Notes: generated from the sequence alone by a model not told the origin. Counted from the first letter of the stretch, positions 34,146 to 44,571 are shown. The stretch: DNA of 64,000 nt from Cytobacillus purgationiresistens (GCF_030813235.1 NZ_JAUSUB010000004.1:124001-188000); one strand, 5' to 3'. A program made the numbers and translations.

Positions 34146-35357
34146 TTAAGAAAGGTCAACTTTTCTTATATAAAAGTAAATAACACTATGCCCAATTCCT
34201 AGAATAAGCAAGAGAAGAGGAATACTATATTTTTCATCAAAAAATACGACAGCTATTATAAAACTCAGAATGGAAACGATTCGCCCTATATTTAAAAATA
34301 GCTCTCTGACAACAATATACTCAATCCTCATTTCAGCAGCCTTCCAGGCAGTGCCAATCACATCATATGTCATCGATACATATGGTACAAGCATTAATGG
34401 GTAAGCAATGGCAATGATGGCCGCATAAACAAGAAGCTTTGGATAGGTTACATCAAAAATGATTAAAAAGATGGATGCATAAAGCAGAATGCCACCAATT
34501 AGAATCGCTGCTTTCCGTTGCTCCTTTTTCAATAGTCTAGAGACAAGAAAATAACTAACAAATGAAATACCTGAGTTAACCAATCCAAAAGTTCCTAATG
34601 CAAGTTCGCTTCCTGTTGAAATAAATACAAACACCGATACTACAAATGCAAAGGTACCTTCTCTGAGGCCTTGAAAAAAATGAGCATTCGTGATTCTTCT
34701 CCAATTAAGATTCCGCTGTCGCTCCTTCATTATTTGTTTAAACCAGTATCGTCCATTTGCTGGTCGTCTTTTAATGAAAAAACTTAAAAAAACAGCAATC
34801 GCAAATAACACCAATGAAAGACCAAAAATAACTGTATATCCCGTAAACTGTTCCATTCTGGAAATAACAAATCCAGCAGTAATCGGTCCAATCATTCCAC
34901 CAATTGAAGATAATAAACCAAGGAATCCATTGAAAAAATCGCGGTTTTCTGGTTCCGTAATTTCAAATGTAAGTACATTAAAGGCAAGCCAATAAAATCC
35001 CGACCCCACTCCTAATAATGCACCAAGCAAAAGAAGGTATTTGGCAGCGCTGCTCCCGGCAACTAAAACCATCACATAAAAGAACGATAAGAAAATGACC
35101 CCAATACGGAAAACGATCACGCGATCAACCTTCTTAGCCCATCTTCCTGCAAGGATGAAAGTAATAGGCTGAAGAACAACAATGGCTAAATTATATAAGC
35201 CTAAGTCCAAATACTCGCCCGATTGTTTCCACAAAAAAATATTCACAAAAGTATTTGATAACGCAATACTTAAGGAATATAAGCCACCTATAACAAGCAG
35301 CAATGTTAAATCTCTCGTTAATTCTACATCACCAATGAATTTTTGTATTTTACTCAT
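34146..35357 (-). CDS. yqgE: MFS transporter YqgE
   Basis: 403-residue major facilitator protein with about 12 membrane helices and a central basic loop (KRRPANGRYWFKQIMKERQR). It lies between pbpA and sodA, exactly like B. subtilis yqgE. The substrate is unknown. AGGGGAG lies 8 bases before the ATG. Drug efflux is a common guess for the family but nothing in the sequence specifies it. Confidence 0.85.
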   Translation of the reverse strand: MSKIQKFIGDVELTRDLTLLLVIGGLYSLSIALSNTFVNIFLWKQSGEYLDLGLYNLAIVVLQPITFILAGRWAKKVDRVIVFRIGVIFLSFFYVMVLVAGSSAAKYLLLLGALLGVGSGFYWLAFNVLTFEITEPENRDFFNGFLGLLSSIGGMIGPITAGFVISRMEQFTGYTVIFGLSLVLFAIAVFLSFFIKRRPANGRYWFKQIMKERQRNLNWRRITNAHFFQGLREGTFAFVVSVFVFISTGSELALGTFGLVNSGISFVSYFLVSRLLKKEQRKAAILIGGILLYASIFLIIFDVTYPKLLVYAAIIAIAYPLMLVPYVSMTYDVIGTAWKAAEMRIEYIVVRELFLNIGRIVSILSFIIAVVFFDEKYSIPLLLLILGIGHSVIYFYIRKVDLS

Positions 35358-35560
35358 AAAAAAACTCCCCTTTGGTTCTAAAGGGTAGTTTCTAACAAAG
35401 TCTATTCACTTATGCAATTTTATAAAGGATAATTCTTCAGGTACAAAAAAGCAGCTTCCTGGACTAAAGGGCTTTGAAAAACTATGAAAAATCCCCTTCA
35501 TCACTTAAATTAACTTCCTACTTTTATTAAATGTATTTAATCTGCATCTTAAAGTAAAAA

Positions 35561-35588
35561 ACATGTGAGCAAAAGTCCGCTCACATGC
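35561..35588 (-). terminator. Terminator of sodA
   Basis: CATGTGAGC pairs with GCTCACATG around GGACTTTT on the minus strand, followed by TTTTTTAC; 13 bases after the sodA stop. Confidence 0.85.
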
Positions 35589-35600
35589 TTTGATTTCATC

Positions 35601-36209
35601 TTATTTCGCTGCGCTATAACGCTTTGCTACTTCTTCCCAGTTAACTACATTCCAGAATGCACTGATATAATCAGGACGACGGTTTTGGTAATTCAAATAG
35701 TAAGCATGCTCCCACACATCAAGACCAAGGATTGGTGTCTTACCTTCCATTACTGGAGAGTCCTGGTTAGGTGTGCTTGATAGTTCTAATTCTCCGTTGT
35801 TTACAGATAGCCAAGCCCAACCTGACCCAAAACGAGTCGTTGCTGCTTTAGCAAATTCTTCCTTGAAGCTATCAAAGCTGCCAAATTTGCTTGAAATGGC
35901 ATCAGCAAGCTCACCTGTAGGTGCACCGCCACCATTTGGTGAAATGATTTGCCAGAATAGTGAGTGATTAGCATGTCCACCACCATTATTACGAACCGCT
36001 GTACGTGCAGATTCCGGAACTGCATCTAGGTTAGCGATGACTTCTTCAACTGATTTAGATGATAATTCAGCATTACCCTCTAGAGCATTGTTTAAATTAG
36101 TCACGTAAGTGTTATGATGCTTTGTGTGATGAATATTCATAGTTTCTTTGTCAACATGAGGTTCCAATGCATCGTACGCGTAAGGTAATTGCGGTAATTC
36201 AAAAGCCAT
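35601..36209 (-). CDS. sodA: Superoxide dismutase [Mn]
   Basis: 202-residue Mn superoxide dismutase. Metal ligands: the His in [22 protein letters not shown], and [11 protein letters not shown]. The Gly and Gln positions of the Mn form ([18 protein letters not shown]) are kept. It detoxifies superoxide in the cytoplasm. AGGGAGG lies 7 bases before the ATG. Monocistronic. Position matches B. subtilis sodA. Confidence 0.97.
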   Translation of the reverse strand: MAFELPQLPYAYDALEPHVDKETMNIHHTKHHNTYVTNLNNALEGNAELSSKSVEEVIANLDAVPESARTAVRNNGGGHANHSLFWQIISPNGGGAPTGELADAISSKFGSFDSFKEEFAKAATTRFGSGWAWLSVNNGELELSSTPNQDSPVMEGKTPILGLDVWEHAYYLNYQNRRPDYISAFWNVVNWEEVAKRYSAAK

Positions 36210-36396
36210 GATAAAATTCCTCCCTATGTAAATGATTATTTTTAACCTTTTTAATAGAAAATTCTAAATATAAAAGGTCTTTACGTTAACATTATCAAAC
36301 ATCTCTTCAACCAGCAAATGATATGCTCTGTTAACAGATTTAAAATTCCCTCTATATATATTCTTATACCCTTTTTGATAAAACACAAACATCTAG

Positions 36397-36879
36397 TTAA
36401 AAAACAGCGATAAGAAAATAGATAATCATAATGGCTTGAATGATGCCTTTAGTAATCACGCTGCTAATAAAGCCGATAACTGAACCAAAACCAATTTTTA
36501 TTGCATCTTTTATATTGGTTCGATGAACAAGAAGCTCGGCCACAACCGCTCCAATAAATGGACCTGCAATAATACCCAAGACAGGAATAACAAACGGTCC
36601 AACGATGATGCCGATTGTGCTGCCCCAAATACCCGCTTTAGAGCCGCCATACTTCTTCACGCCAATCATGTTAGCGATATAATCTGCGCCAAATAGTAAG
36701 ATAACAAATAAGACTTGAACTGACCAAAATAGCCAAGTAAATGTCTCAAATGAATAAAATACGCCGTATAGAATAAAAGCAGCAGCAATAAATAAAACGC
36801 TTGGAATAATCGGGTAAACTAAGCCGATAAAAGCAATGACAAACAAGATTATGATCATACTCCAATATAAAATATCCAA
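36397..36879 (-). CDS. yqgC: DUF456 membrane protein YqgC
   Basis: 160-residue membrane protein of the DUF456 family, with several Gly-rich hydrophobic segments ([23 protein letters not shown]) and internal repeat character. The TTG at 36879 follows AGGAG by 11 bases; two overlapping GTG codons at 36891/36888 are closer but too near the ribosome binding site. Function unknown. It sits between sodA and the Na/Pi cotransporter gene. Confidence 0.85.
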   Translation of the reverse strand: MDILYWSMIIILFVIAFIGLVYPIIPSVLFIAAAFILYGVFYSFETFTWLFWSVQVLFVILLFGADYIANMIGVKKYGGSKAGIWGSTIGIIVGPFVIPVLGIIAGPFIGAVVAELLVHRTNIKDAIKIGFGSVIGFISSVITKGIIQAIMIIYFLIAVF

Positions 36880-36904
36880 TATAATCACCACTCCTTAGTA
36901 TATG

Positions 36905-36933
36905 AAAAAAGCAAGGGATCCCCCCTTGCTTTT
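36905..36933 (-). terminator. Terminator of the Na/Pi cotransporter gene
   Basis: AAGCAAGGG pairs with CCCTTGCTT on the minus strand, followed by TTTT; starts 6 bases after the stop. Confidence 0.8.
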
Positions 36934-36938
36934 CCCGC

Positions 36939-38567
36939 TTATTCTTCTCCTAAAACCGCCTCTGCAATATTCACAGCATGGTCACCAATTCTTTCTAGAT
37001 TGCTGAGTATATCTACATAAACGATTCCCGCTTGTCCGGAGCAAACTCCTTCACTTAAACGAAGTATATGCTGTTTACGCAGTTTTCTTTCCATTTTATC
37101 GATTTGTTCTTCTTTTTGCACGACATGAATAGCCGCTTCTTTATCTCCATGATCAAGTGACTCGAGTGCCTCTTTTACAGTAGAGATGGTCAGCTTGAAC
37201 ATTTCATCTAAATCATCCATAGCCGATTCAGTAATACTCACTTTATTTGCTTTCTTATAATCCATTAGCTCAATGATATTTTCAAAATGGTCACCGATTC
37301 TCTCAATATCTCTAATCGTGTCCATTAGCACCGTATGCTCTTCTGATTCATGATTGGATAGTGAGCTTCTTGAAAGGCTTATTAAATACTCTGTTATATT
37401 TCGATCTAAACCATTAATTGCATCCTCTAGTTGGTAGGCATTTTCAGAATATTTCTGATCCCCTGTTTTTAAGAACTTATTTGTATCCTCTAGACCATCG
37501 AGTGCGAATTGGCCCATTCTTAATACTTCTTCTTTCGCTTGTCCTAATGCTATCGATGGTGATTGTTGAATAAACATAGGATCAAGATGCTTAGCCTTAT
37601 AATCCTTAATCGAGTCTTCACCTGGAACCAGCTTAGTAACAATCCATGCTAGTACCGCAATGAATGGAAATTGAATAATGGTGTTTGACACATTGTAAAT
37701 CCCATGGGCAAACGCGACTGTCATTTCAGGATTTAACGCTAAGCTTTGCTCAAGATAACTTATAACAAATGTAAAAGGTTTCAATAGGATAAGGAAAATT
37801 GTAGCCCCAATGACATTAAATACAACATGGACTGCAGCAGCTCTTTTCGCAGCAACAGACGCTCCAATTGCAGCTAAAACAGCTGTGATTGTAGTACCGA
37901 CATTATCCCCAAAAAGAATAGGTAATGCAGCATTTAAATCAACTAAACCTCCAGCATATAAACCTTGTAAAATTCCAATTGTCGCAGTTGAACTTTGGAC
38001 AACAACGGTTAGCACAGTACCTACTACAAGACCTAAAATAGGATTATCACTCATGCTAAGTGTTAAGTCATGGAACGATTGTAAACCGCTTAGTGGTTTC
38101 ATTGCACCAGTCATCAATCCAAGTCCGAAGAATAATGCACCTAGTCCGAACACGATTGAACCTATATTATTTACTTTCGCATTTTTAACGAATATTAATA
38201 ATACTACACCGACAGCAATCATCGGTAATGCGTACTCACCTACATTAAGTCCAATGATAAAAGCAGTGAAGGTTGTACCAATGTTTGCACCCATAATAAC
38301 ACCAATTGCTTGTCTAAGCGTCATAAAGCCAGCGCTTACCAAGCCTACAGTAATAACTGTAGTTGCTGTACTACTTTGGATTAACACTGTAACGAGGATA
38401 CCAGCTAAAACACCCATAAACGGATTCGTTGTAAAACGATCTAATATATCTCTAAGACGATCCCCTGCTGACCTTTGCAGTCCTTCTCCCATGGTTTTAA
38501 TACCATATAGGAAAATACCGAGACCACCGATAAATTCAAAAATAATTTGCTGAACATTCAGTTCCAA
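36939..38567 (-). CDS. Na/Pi cotransporter family protein with PhoU-like C-terminal domain
   Basis: 542-residue protein of the Na/Pi cotransporter II family. Two inverted repeats each carry the QSSTATT/QSSTATI signature, with about eight membrane helices in the first 330 residues. Residues from ~350 form a PhoU-like helical domain (RDIERIGDHFENIIELMD, NLERIGDHAVNIAEAVL). It imports or exports phosphate using sodium. The TTG at 38567 has GGGG 9 bases upstream; TTG 38576 is the alternative. A second phosphate route next to pst. Confidence 0.9.
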   Translation of the reverse strand: MELNVQQIIFEFIGGLGIFLYGIKTMGEGLQRSAGDRLRDILDRFTTNPFMGVLAGILVTVLIQSSTATTVITVGLVSAGFMTLRQAIGVIMGANIGTTFTAFIIGLNVGEYALPMIAVGVVLLIFVKNAKVNNIGSIVFGLGALFFGLGLMTGAMKPLSGLQSFHDLTLSMSDNPILGLVVGTVLTVVVQSSTATIGILQGLYAGGLVDLNAALPILFGDNVGTTITAVLAAIGASVAAKRAAAVHVVFNVIGATIFLILLKPFTFVISYLEQSLALNPEMTVAFAHGIYNVSNTIIQFPFIAVLAWIVTKLVPGEDSIKDYKAKHLDPMFIQQSPSIALGQAKEEVLRMGQFALDGLEDTNKFLKTGDQKYSENAYQLEDAINGLDRNITEYLISLSRSSLSNHESEEHTVLMDTIRDIERIGDHFENIIELMDYKKANKVSITESAMDDLDEMFKLTISTVKEALESLDHGDKEAAIHVVQKEEQIDKMERKLRKQHILRLSEGVCSGQAGIVYVDILSNLERIGDHAVNIAEAVLGEE

Positions 38568-38665
38568 ACTATTCAACCCCTAAAAATATATTTCGACATT
38601 ATTTTTAAAACCCCACACAATTATTAATGATTTTTGTTTTAAAAGTAAACGTTTCTCCGCATAAA

Positions 38666-38711
38666 TTTACAAAGCCTTAACAAAAGTCTTTTATATTACA
38701 ATTTGATTACA
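38666..38711 (+). promoter_or_regulatory. Possible PhoP-box pairs between the Na/Pi gene and the DUF1189 gene
   Basis: TTTACA and TTAACA start 11 bases apart (38666, 38677), and ATTACA twice 11 bases apart (38695, 38706), all in plus orientation. The spacing between the two pairs is not regular and the region is AT-rich, so this is weaker than the pstS array. Confidence 0.35.
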
Positions 38712-38810
38712 AAAACTTTCAGAAAAGTCGTTCAATCGCACGACTTGTACATCATTTGTAATCAAGTTAAAATAGATGCTGAAAACATTTAAGGGTGTGT
38801 TATGTAAATA

Positions 38811-39578
38811 ATGAATGTATTTAAACAATTAATAAAAAGTTTGTATTCACCGAAGGACATTGCTTCCTATAGAACACAAGGAATTGGAAAAACAATTTTA
38901 TATGTTTTTCTTCTTACTCTTCTTTCAGTCATACCAACAATTTACTTGCTAGGCTCTACCATTTTTGGCAGTTTAAACACTTTAGAAACAACAATAAAAA
39001 ATGACTTTCCTGCCTTTGAAATAAAAGATGGTGAACTCATCTCTGAGGACGAAGTCCCTCTTACAATCAATCATGAGGACCTTTCAATTGTTTTTGACTC
39101 AAATGGCATTGTAAAAAAAGATGAACTGCTGAATTCAGAAAATACAATCGCCTTTCTGCAAGATGAATTTGTTTTTAATGCAGGCGGACAACAGCAGACT
39201 TATGCTTATTCCTTATTAGGTGACAAGTCTATCGATAAAGCGATGATTAGCGATCTCCTCTCATCAGCAGACTCTTGGCTAGTTATTATTATCTCAATCA
39301 TGGCTGTAGTTATTTATATTTTTACAGCAGCGATAAGATTTATTGAAATATCTATTCTTGCTCTTCTTGGTCTCTTATTAATGAAAATAATGCAAAGAAA
39401 GCTCGAATACCGTTACTTATGGAGAATGTCAGCCTATAGCGTTACGCTACCTACTGTTTTCTTTACGATTATGGGGGCATTGCAAACGATTGTACCAAAC
39501 GGGGCATTTATCAGCTGGCTCGTTGGAGTAATTATACTCATGCTTTCTATTAAAGAAATACCTCATAATAAGGAATAA
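38811..39578 (+). CDS. yqgB: DUF1189 membrane protein YqgB
   Basis: 255-residue protein of the DUF1189 family, B. subtilis YqgB. A first helix (TILYVFLLTLLSVIPTIYL), an extracellular domain of about 110 residues (acidic, with IKDGELISEDEVPLTI), then three to four C-terminal helices. Function unknown. The start codon lacks a strong ribosome binding site (AAGGGTG is about 18 bases upstream). Divergent from the Na/Pi cotransporter gene. Confidence 0.85.
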   Translation: MNVFKQLIKSLYSPKDIASYRTQGIGKTILYVFLLTLLSVIPTIYLLGSTIFGSLNTLETTIKNDFPAFEIKDGELISEDEVPLTINHEDLSIVFDSNGIVKKDELLNSENTIAFLQDEFVFNAGGQQQTYAYSLLGDKSIDKAMISDLLSSADSWLVIIISIMAVVIYIFTAAIRFIEISILALLGLLLMKIMQRKLEYRYLWRMSAYSVTLPTVFFTIMGALQTIVPNGAFISWLVGVIILMLSIKEIPHNKE

Positions 39579-39602
39579 CAACTATATTAAATAGAAATAA
39601 AC

Positions 39603-39635
39603 AAAAAAAGCTTCCCTAATTTAGGAGCTTTTTTT
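39603..39635. terminator. Bidirectional terminator between yqgB and the chemoreceptor gene
   Basis: AAAAAAAGCT..CC..TAA pairs with TTA..GG..AGCTTTTTTT, with U-runs on both strands. Confidence 0.75.
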
Positions 39636-39724
39636 GTTTATTTCATTCTAAAGAGACAAGAAACTGCTCACCTATGTAAAAATAAAGGTTTTGACCTAGA
39701 TTGCCTTTCCTCATATAACTTGCT

Positions 39725-41413
39725 TTACACTTTATATTCACCATGAAGCTCATCTAATACTTTCGATATGCTATGTAACCTTTCCCCAGCATGGTGACTT
39801 TGCAGCATTTTATTCTTCAATACTTTAGAAGCTGCATCCATCTGTTCTGTGCTCGCAAGCGTCTCTTGAGATATGGATACGTAATGATCCGCGTTTTTTT
39901 CTATAAGTGGAACGATGCTGATTAATTCAGCAAGCTCTTCTTGTGACAGTTCTATTAGAAGAGACACATTGGCTACTTCCCTCATCAAAATGTCAAAGCC
40001 GGTTCTACTCTCGATTACGGTTTTCATTTGCTCTTGAAAATGCGTACCTATTTGATCAAATTGATTTGCCGCTTTCGTTGAAATGGATTTCATTTGTCCA
40101 ATCGTTGCTTTAATTTCTTCAGCTGCATTTCCTGATTTTTCTGCAAGGAGTCCTACCTCGTTTGCCACAACCGCAAAACCTTTTCCAGCTTCACCAGCCC
40201 TGGCTGCTTCAATGGCAGCATTTAAAGCAAGCAGTTTTGTCTGACCAGCTATTTGCTGAATGATGGAAACAACTTCTTCAATTAAGGTGGAATGTTGTTT
40301 TACTTCTCTTACTGTATTTGAAACATTAGCAAATTCAACTGCAAAAGAATCAATAACAGCTATTAAATTACCTAGTCCTTTTTCTCCCCCATTTGCTGCT
40401 GCTTCCATTTCTGTTGCTTTTAACATCATATTTTCCATACTTGTGATAATGTGTTTCAATGATTCTTTCATCTCATGAATTTTACTAATACTTTCTTCTG
40501 AACTAAATGACGTTTCTTCCGCTCCCTGCTTAACAATTGCAATGGATTCCATCAAAGCCTCATTATCTTCTATTACTTTTCCAGATATACCTGTAAGCTC
40601 TTCACCAGTTGCTGATAAATCCTTAGTCATGCTGGACATATTCGATAACAAATTTCGCATATGAGAAATCATTGCATTATAGCTTCTAACCAATGAAATG
40701 ATTTCTGGTGTTGTCGAAGTCTCTTCTGCCTGTCCCTGCAAATTACCCTTTCTCGCATCCTTCATTATTGCGATAAGCTTTGATAATGGATTAGTTAAAT
40801 TGCGAACTAATAAAATGATAATCCCTACCGTGGTGATCAAACTGAGAAGCACGGCAATGACCATATATTGAGCAATTTGCTTTATATTACTTAAATATTG
40901 AGTTTGAGGGATAGCAATCGTATATATTCCTCTCAACTCCTGAACGTTCCGGAACGAAATTGTATATAAATTCCCATTCATTTCACTATGTATCAGTCCA
41001 TTTTGCTTCTTCTGTATTTCTTGTAAAACCAATGGATCGATGATGATGTCTGAATGTTTGCTGACATCAAACGGCTGCGGCCCTTTTTCAGTTATCAAAA
41101 AGAAATCCGCTTTAAAACCATCTTGAGACAGCTTTGCATCTTGCCTTTTTATTACTTGATTTATTTTCTTACTAAAACCATCCTCATTACCAACAAAGAT
41201 GAGCATCAAGCTTTGCGACATTTCATAAATAAATTCTGCTTCCTTTTCCAATCGCTGCTCCATCAAATTAGTGACAGTTTCCTTGTATTTACCAAATGAG
41301 ATCAAAGCAACAAAAGAAACAGTAATGAGAAAAATAATGATGACCGGCACTAATATCCGTGTTTGTAATGATAAATGACTAGTTAATCGCTTTGTTTCTG
41401 CTCTAACTCTCAA
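39725..41413 (-). CDS. Methyl-accepting chemotaxis protein
   Basis: 562-residue chemoreceptor. First membrane helix [20 protein letters not shown], an extracellular sensor of ~125 residues (single-Cache/PAS-like size), second helix [20 protein letters not shown], a HAMP linker, then a cytoplasmic coiled coil with the tip [20 protein letters not shown]. The start TTG at 41413 has AGGGGGG 5 bases upstream; the ATG at 41446 lacks a ribosome binding site. It senses an unknown ligand and signals to CheA. No receptor is found here in B. subtilis. Confidence 0.92.
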   Translation of the reverse strand: MRVRAETKRLTSHLSLQTRILVPVIIIFLITVSFVALISFGKYKETVTNLMEQRLEKEAEFIYEMSQSLMLIFVGNEDGFSKKINQVIKRQDAKLSQDGFKADFFLITEKGPQPFDVSKHSDIIIDPLVLQEIQKKQNGLIHSEMNGNLYTISFRNVQELRGIYTIAIPQTQYLSNIKQIAQYMVIAVLLSLITTVGIIILLVRNLTNPLSKLIAIMKDARKGNLQGQAEETSTTPEIISLVRSYNAMISHMRNLLSNMSSMTKDLSATGEELTGISGKVIEDNEALMESIAIVKQGAEETSFSSEESISKIHEMKESLKHIITSMENMMLKATEMEAAANGGEKGLGNLIAVIDSFAVEFANVSNTVREVKQHSTLIEEVVSIIQQIAGQTKLLALNAAIEAARAGEAGKGFAVVANEVGLLAEKSGNAAEEIKATIGQMKSISTKAANQFDQIGTHFQEQMKTVIESRTGFDILMREVANVSLLIELSQEELAELISIVPLIEKNADHYVSISQETLASTEQMDAASKVLKNKMLQSHHAGERLHSISKVLDELHGEYKV

Positions 41414-41603
41414 AATATCCCCCCTAAAAAAATTATGAAGGCTCATTGTAAAGAAAGTATAAAGATTGGGTTAAATTCCAATTAATTCTTTATACCCACG
41501 AATAATTACCTATTAATGATTTATTTTCTTTAATTGTTCTGATTGCAAATGGTCAAGCATAAATATTTGGTAATCGACCTAATTATTACAGGGGGTAGCC
41601 TTT

Positions 41604-41945
41604 ATGAGAAGATTCGCAGCCTTTATCCTATTAATTGTTGTTGCTTACGCCATTTATTTCGACTTAGCAAATGGCACTCTACCCACAGCACAAGAAACCA
41701 CAAATGAAAAACCTGCCGTACAAACTTCTGCTGAGGTTGCGCAATTTGCCTCGCCTTTTATTGAAAAAGAAGTAAGTCCTGGTGAAACTGTTTTATCTAT
41801 TGTTGAGAAGCAGAATAAAGGATTAGAAAATATACCAATGAATGAGATTGTCTCTGACTTTATTAAATTAAATGAAGGAATTAAACCTGAGGAAATAAAA
41901 TACGGGAAAGTCTATAAATTCCCAACTTACACTGTGGAAAACTAA
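41604..41945 (+). CDS. yqfZ: YqfZ family protein, membrane-anchored with LysM-like domain
   Basis: 113-residue protein: an N-terminal hydrophobic signal/anchor (FAAFILLIVVAYAIYFDLA), a Thr/Glu linker and a LysM-like segment (EVSPGETVLSIVEKQN..LNEGIKPEEIKYGKVYKFPTY). Likely exported and peptidoglycan-associated. GGGGG lies 9 bases before the ATG. Located before ispG as in B. subtilis. Function unknown. Confidence 0.85.
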   Translation: MRRFAAFILLIVVAYAIYFDLANGTLPTAQETTNEKPAVQTSAEVAQFASPFIEKEVSPGETVLSIVEKQNKGLENIPMNEIVSDFIKLNEGIKPEEIKYGKVYKFPTYTVEN

Positions 41946-42060
41946 AGTTTGCCATCAACATTCTTGTCAACTACAGCATTTCATTGATACAATGATTAAA
42001 GCGAGCTTTTAAAAAAAGTTCCATATAGATTCTAAACACGAAAAAAGGAGCGAATCTCCA

Positions 42061-43185
42061 TTGAGTGAAATTATACATCGCACGAAAACTCGTCCAGTTA
42101 AGGTTGGACCGTTAACTATCGGTGGGAGCAATGAGTTGTTTATCCAAAGTATGACAACAACAAAAACGCATGATGTTGAAGCGACTGTTGCCCAAATCAA
42201 ACGTCTTGAAGAAGCAGGCTGTCAAATTGTCCGTGTTGCTTGTCCAGATGAACGAGCAGCCGACGCCATTGCTGATATTAAAAAGCAAATAAACATTCCG
42301 CTTGTTGTCGATATCCATTTTGATTATAAGCTTGCCCTTAAAGCAATTGAAGGCGGCGCAGATAAAATCAGGATTAACCCTGGAAATATCGGCCGACGCG
42401 AAAAAGTTGAAGCTGTCGTTAAAGCAGCAAAGGAAAAAGGCATTCCGATTCGAATCGGGGTTAATGCCGGTTCATTAGAAAAACGCATATTGGAAAAATA
42501 CGGCTACCCTACGGCTGACGGGATGGTTGAAAGTGCACTTCATCACATAAAAATACTTGAAGATCTGGACTTTCACGATATTATCGTATCCATGAAAGCT
42601 TCTGATGTAAACCTTGCGATTGAGGCCTATGAAAAGGCATCAAAAGCATTCGATTATCCGTTGCACTTAGGTATTACAGAGTCTGGTACATTATTTGCCG
42701 GAACAGTTAAAAGTGCTGCAGGCTTAGGCGCGATTCTCAGCAAAGGAATCGGCAATACCTTAAGGATCTCCTTAAGCGCTGATCCAGTAGAAGAAATTAA
42801 AGTTGCCCGTGAAATGTTAAAAGTATTTGGCCTTTCTTCCAATGCTGCTACATTAATTTCTTGCCCTACATGCGGTCGAATAGAGATTGATTTAATAAGC
42901 ATTGCTAATGAAGTCGAAGAATATATTTCAACAATTAAAGCACCTATCAAGGTTGCCGTGTTAGGGTGTGCTGTAAATGGACCAGGAGAAGCCCGTGAAG
43001 CTGATATTGGGATTGCTGGAGCACGCGGTGAGGGATTATTATTCCGCAAAGGAAAAATCGTAAGAAAAGTCCCTGAAGACACGATGGTTGAGGAGTTAAA
43101 AATTGAAATAGATAAGATTGCAGAAGAATATTTTGCAAAACAGGAAGAAGAAAAGAAAGCAGCTGAAGCAGCAGAGACTGTCTAA
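42061..43185 (+). CDS. ispG: (E)-4-hydroxy-3-methylbut-2-enyl-diphosphate synthase
   Basis: 374-residue MEP-pathway enzyme (GcpE) that makes HMBPP from MEcPP with a [4Fe-4S] cluster. Cluster ligands: ISCPTCGR (two Cys), [12 protein letters not shown] (third) and a conserved Glu. N-terminal TIM barrel starts [12 protein letters not shown]. Start is TTG at 42061 with AAAGGAG 10 bases upstream. Its partner enzyme ispH is encoded at 50696. The C-terminus is a Lys/Glu/Ala-rich tail. Confidence 0.97.
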   Translation: MSEIIHRTKTRPVKVGPLTIGGSNELFIQSMTTTKTHDVEATVAQIKRLEEAGCQIVRVACPDERAADAIADIKKQINIPLVVDIHFDYKLALKAIEGGADKIRINPGNIGRREKVEAVVKAAKEKGIPIRIGVNAGSLEKRILEKYGYPTADGMVESALHHIKILEDLDFHDIIVSMKASDVNLAIEAYEKASKAFDYPLHLGITESGTLFAGTVKSAAGLGAILSKGIGNTLRISLSADPVEEIKVAREMLKVFGLSSNAATLISCPTCGRIEIDLISIANEVEEYISTIKAPIKVAVLGCAVNGPGEAREADIGIAGARGEGLLFRKGKIVRKVPEDTMVEELKIEIDKIAEEYFAKQEEEKKAAEAAETV

Positions 43186-43196
43186 TGATTATATAA

Positions 43197-43325
43197 GAAA
43201 AGCACGGGGCGCCTTGCTCACCCTCAGGCATAGCTTAAGTCGCACAGGAGAAATGAAGGCCGATCTTTACCTTCAATTCCTGTGTGACTTAAGACCTCGA
43301 GGGGGTAGGACGCTTGCGCTAGACA
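43197..43325. repeat. Structured interspersed repeat downstream of ispG
   Basis: Member of the family at 16763. Left end GGGGCGCCTTGCTCACCCTC, right end GACCTCGAGGGGGTAGGACG then GCGCTAGACA. Inner stem: CTTAAGTC.CACAGGA pairs with TCCTGTG.GACTTAAG, about 20 pairs. The middle stem is ACCCTC with GAGGGGGT. Different sequence from the other copies but the same architecture. No gene is present. Confidence 0.8.
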
Positions 43326-43361
43326 TCTTTCTTTTTGAAAATTTATACTTTCTTATCTTTC

Positions 43362-43400
43362 AAAAAAAGCCTGGCAATGATGCCAGGCTTTTCTTTTTGC
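43362..43400. terminator. Bidirectional terminator between ispG and yqfX
   Basis: AAAAAAGCCTGGCA pairs with TGCCAGGCTTTTCT around ATGA. Serves the convergent genes ispG and yqfX. Confidence 0.88.
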
Positions 43401-43406
43401 CCTCTT

Positions 43407-43781
43407 TTAAAAGAATGGCAATATAAACAAACCGACAATTATGGAGATGGCACCTATACCAATCGCCCAACTGCCAAAGCCTGTTGCTCCTCTGCGGTTG
43501 GCTATGAATCCGAGTATAATTCCTGCAGCACCAAGTATAATCGGCATGACAAAGAGAGAAATAATAGATAAAACGAGAGCCGTAATACCTATCCCTCTGC
43601 CTTCCCCCTGATTTTCCCTTACACCCTCTCTTCCCCTATCATCATCATAAGAGACAGGAGGGGCAATTTCTGCCGCAGTTTCCTCTGAATAATCGCTTGA
43701 GACTTCATATTGGTTTTCGTCAATTTGCTTATTATGAAGAAGATCATAATCTTCATCATATCTTCGCTCTTGATCTGCCAT
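43407..43781 (-). CDS. yqfX: YqfX-like membrane protein (DUF4190-like)
   Basis: 124-residue protein. The first ~70 residues are acidic and disordered (RYDEDYDLLHNKQIDENQYE), then two Gly/Ile-rich hydrophobic helices (ITALVLSIISLFVMPIILGAAGIILGF and the C-terminal segment), as in DUF4190/YqfX. The second of two adjacent ATGs (43781) is chosen because GAGGG is 6 bases upstream. Function unknown. Confidence 0.8.
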   Translation of the reverse strand: MADQERRYDEDYDLLHNKQIDENQYEVSSDYSEETAAEIAPPVSYDDDRGREGVRENQGEGRGIGITALVLSIISLFVMPIILGAAGIILGFIANRRGATGFGSWAIGIGAISIIVGLFILPFF

Positions 43782-43852
43782 CATGATCCCTCGCTTTCAT
43801 TTTCAACTACTGTATTGGAGCATTTATTATTGTTTACGACTTTTACTGATTT

Positions 43853-43877
43853 AAAGATGTTAATGTTTAACATCTTT
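43853..43877. promoter_or_regulatory. Perfect 11-bp-arm palindrome between yqfX and yqfW
   Basis: AAAGATGTTAA-TGT-TTAACATCTTT. It lies in the divergent gap, 72 bases from yqfX and 119 from yqfW. There is no U-run except the final TTTATTTT on the plus side, so it could be an operator or a weak terminator. The regulator is unknown. Confidence 0.5.
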
Positions 43878-43995
43878 ATTTTACAATGTATTAACATGAA
43901 AGGGTTTATCTGCTTCACCATATACGCTAAAATTAATTGAGGCGCATGATTTTTAATCGTCGTTTTTATTTTGTCATAAAAGGAGCGAACATCAT

Positions 43996-44571
43996 ATGAA
44001 GAAACGATTTGGAATAGACATTGATGGAACTGTAACGAGCCCCACCTCGATGATTCCTTTTTTAAATAAAGCCTTTCAATTGGAATTAACACTTAATGAC
44101 GTAAAGCAATACGACTTATATCCACTTGTAGACTTAACACCCTCAGATTTTGATAAATGGTTTAAAGAAAATGAACCATCTATCTATCGTGAATCTACGA
44201 TAGCTGAAGGAGCAAAAGCTGTATTGAATAGATGGGAACAAGAACATGAATTATTTTTTATTAGTGCACGAAATGCGGAGCTAATGGAAGTAACAGAAAA
44301 GTGGTTCTTAGAACATACGCTCGGATTCCACCACATCGATCTAATTGGCACCCATCATAAAGTCCAGGCCGCGAAAGACTATAAAGTCGATATTTTCTTC
44401 GAGGACAAGCATGATAATGCCGTGATGATCCATGAGGAATGCCAAATTCCAGTCATACTATTTGATACGCCATATAATCGTGACCCGATTCCAGAAGGTG
44501 TCATTCGTGTAAGCAATTGGTCTGAAGCGTCCGCATGGGTTGAAGATTGGCTAAAGGTTAAAAGTAAGTAA
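43996..44571 (+). CDS. yqfW: HAD-family 5'-nucleotidase-like phosphatase YqfW
   Basis: 191-residue HAD hydrolase of the YqfW / 5' nucleotidase C group. Motif I FGIDIDGTVTS, motif II ISARN and motif III/IV KVDIFFEDKHDNA are present. It dephosphorylates small nucleotides or sugar phosphates; the substrate is not fixed by the sequence. AAGGAG lies 8-9 bases before the ATG. Convergent with zur across a terminator. Confidence 0.88.
   Translation: MKKRFGIDIDGTVTSPTSMIPFLNKAFQLELTLNDVKQYDLYPLVDLTPSDFDKWFKENEPSIYRESTIAEGAKAVLNRWEQEHELFFISARNAELMEVTEKWFLEHTLGFHHIDLIGTHHKVQAAKDYKVDIFFEDKHDNAVMIHEECQIPVILFDTPYNRDPIPEGVIRVSNWSEASAWVEDWLKVKSK

Noticed and set aside
37810-38553. 247-codon plus-strand frame opposite the Na/Pi cotransporter
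   Set aside because: Antisense shadow of a clear gene; the biased Thr/Pro/Ile composition reflects the opposite strand.
42654-43082. Long antisense frame opposite ispG
   Set aside because: ispG is certain from its cluster ligands; the antisense frame has no ribosome binding site.
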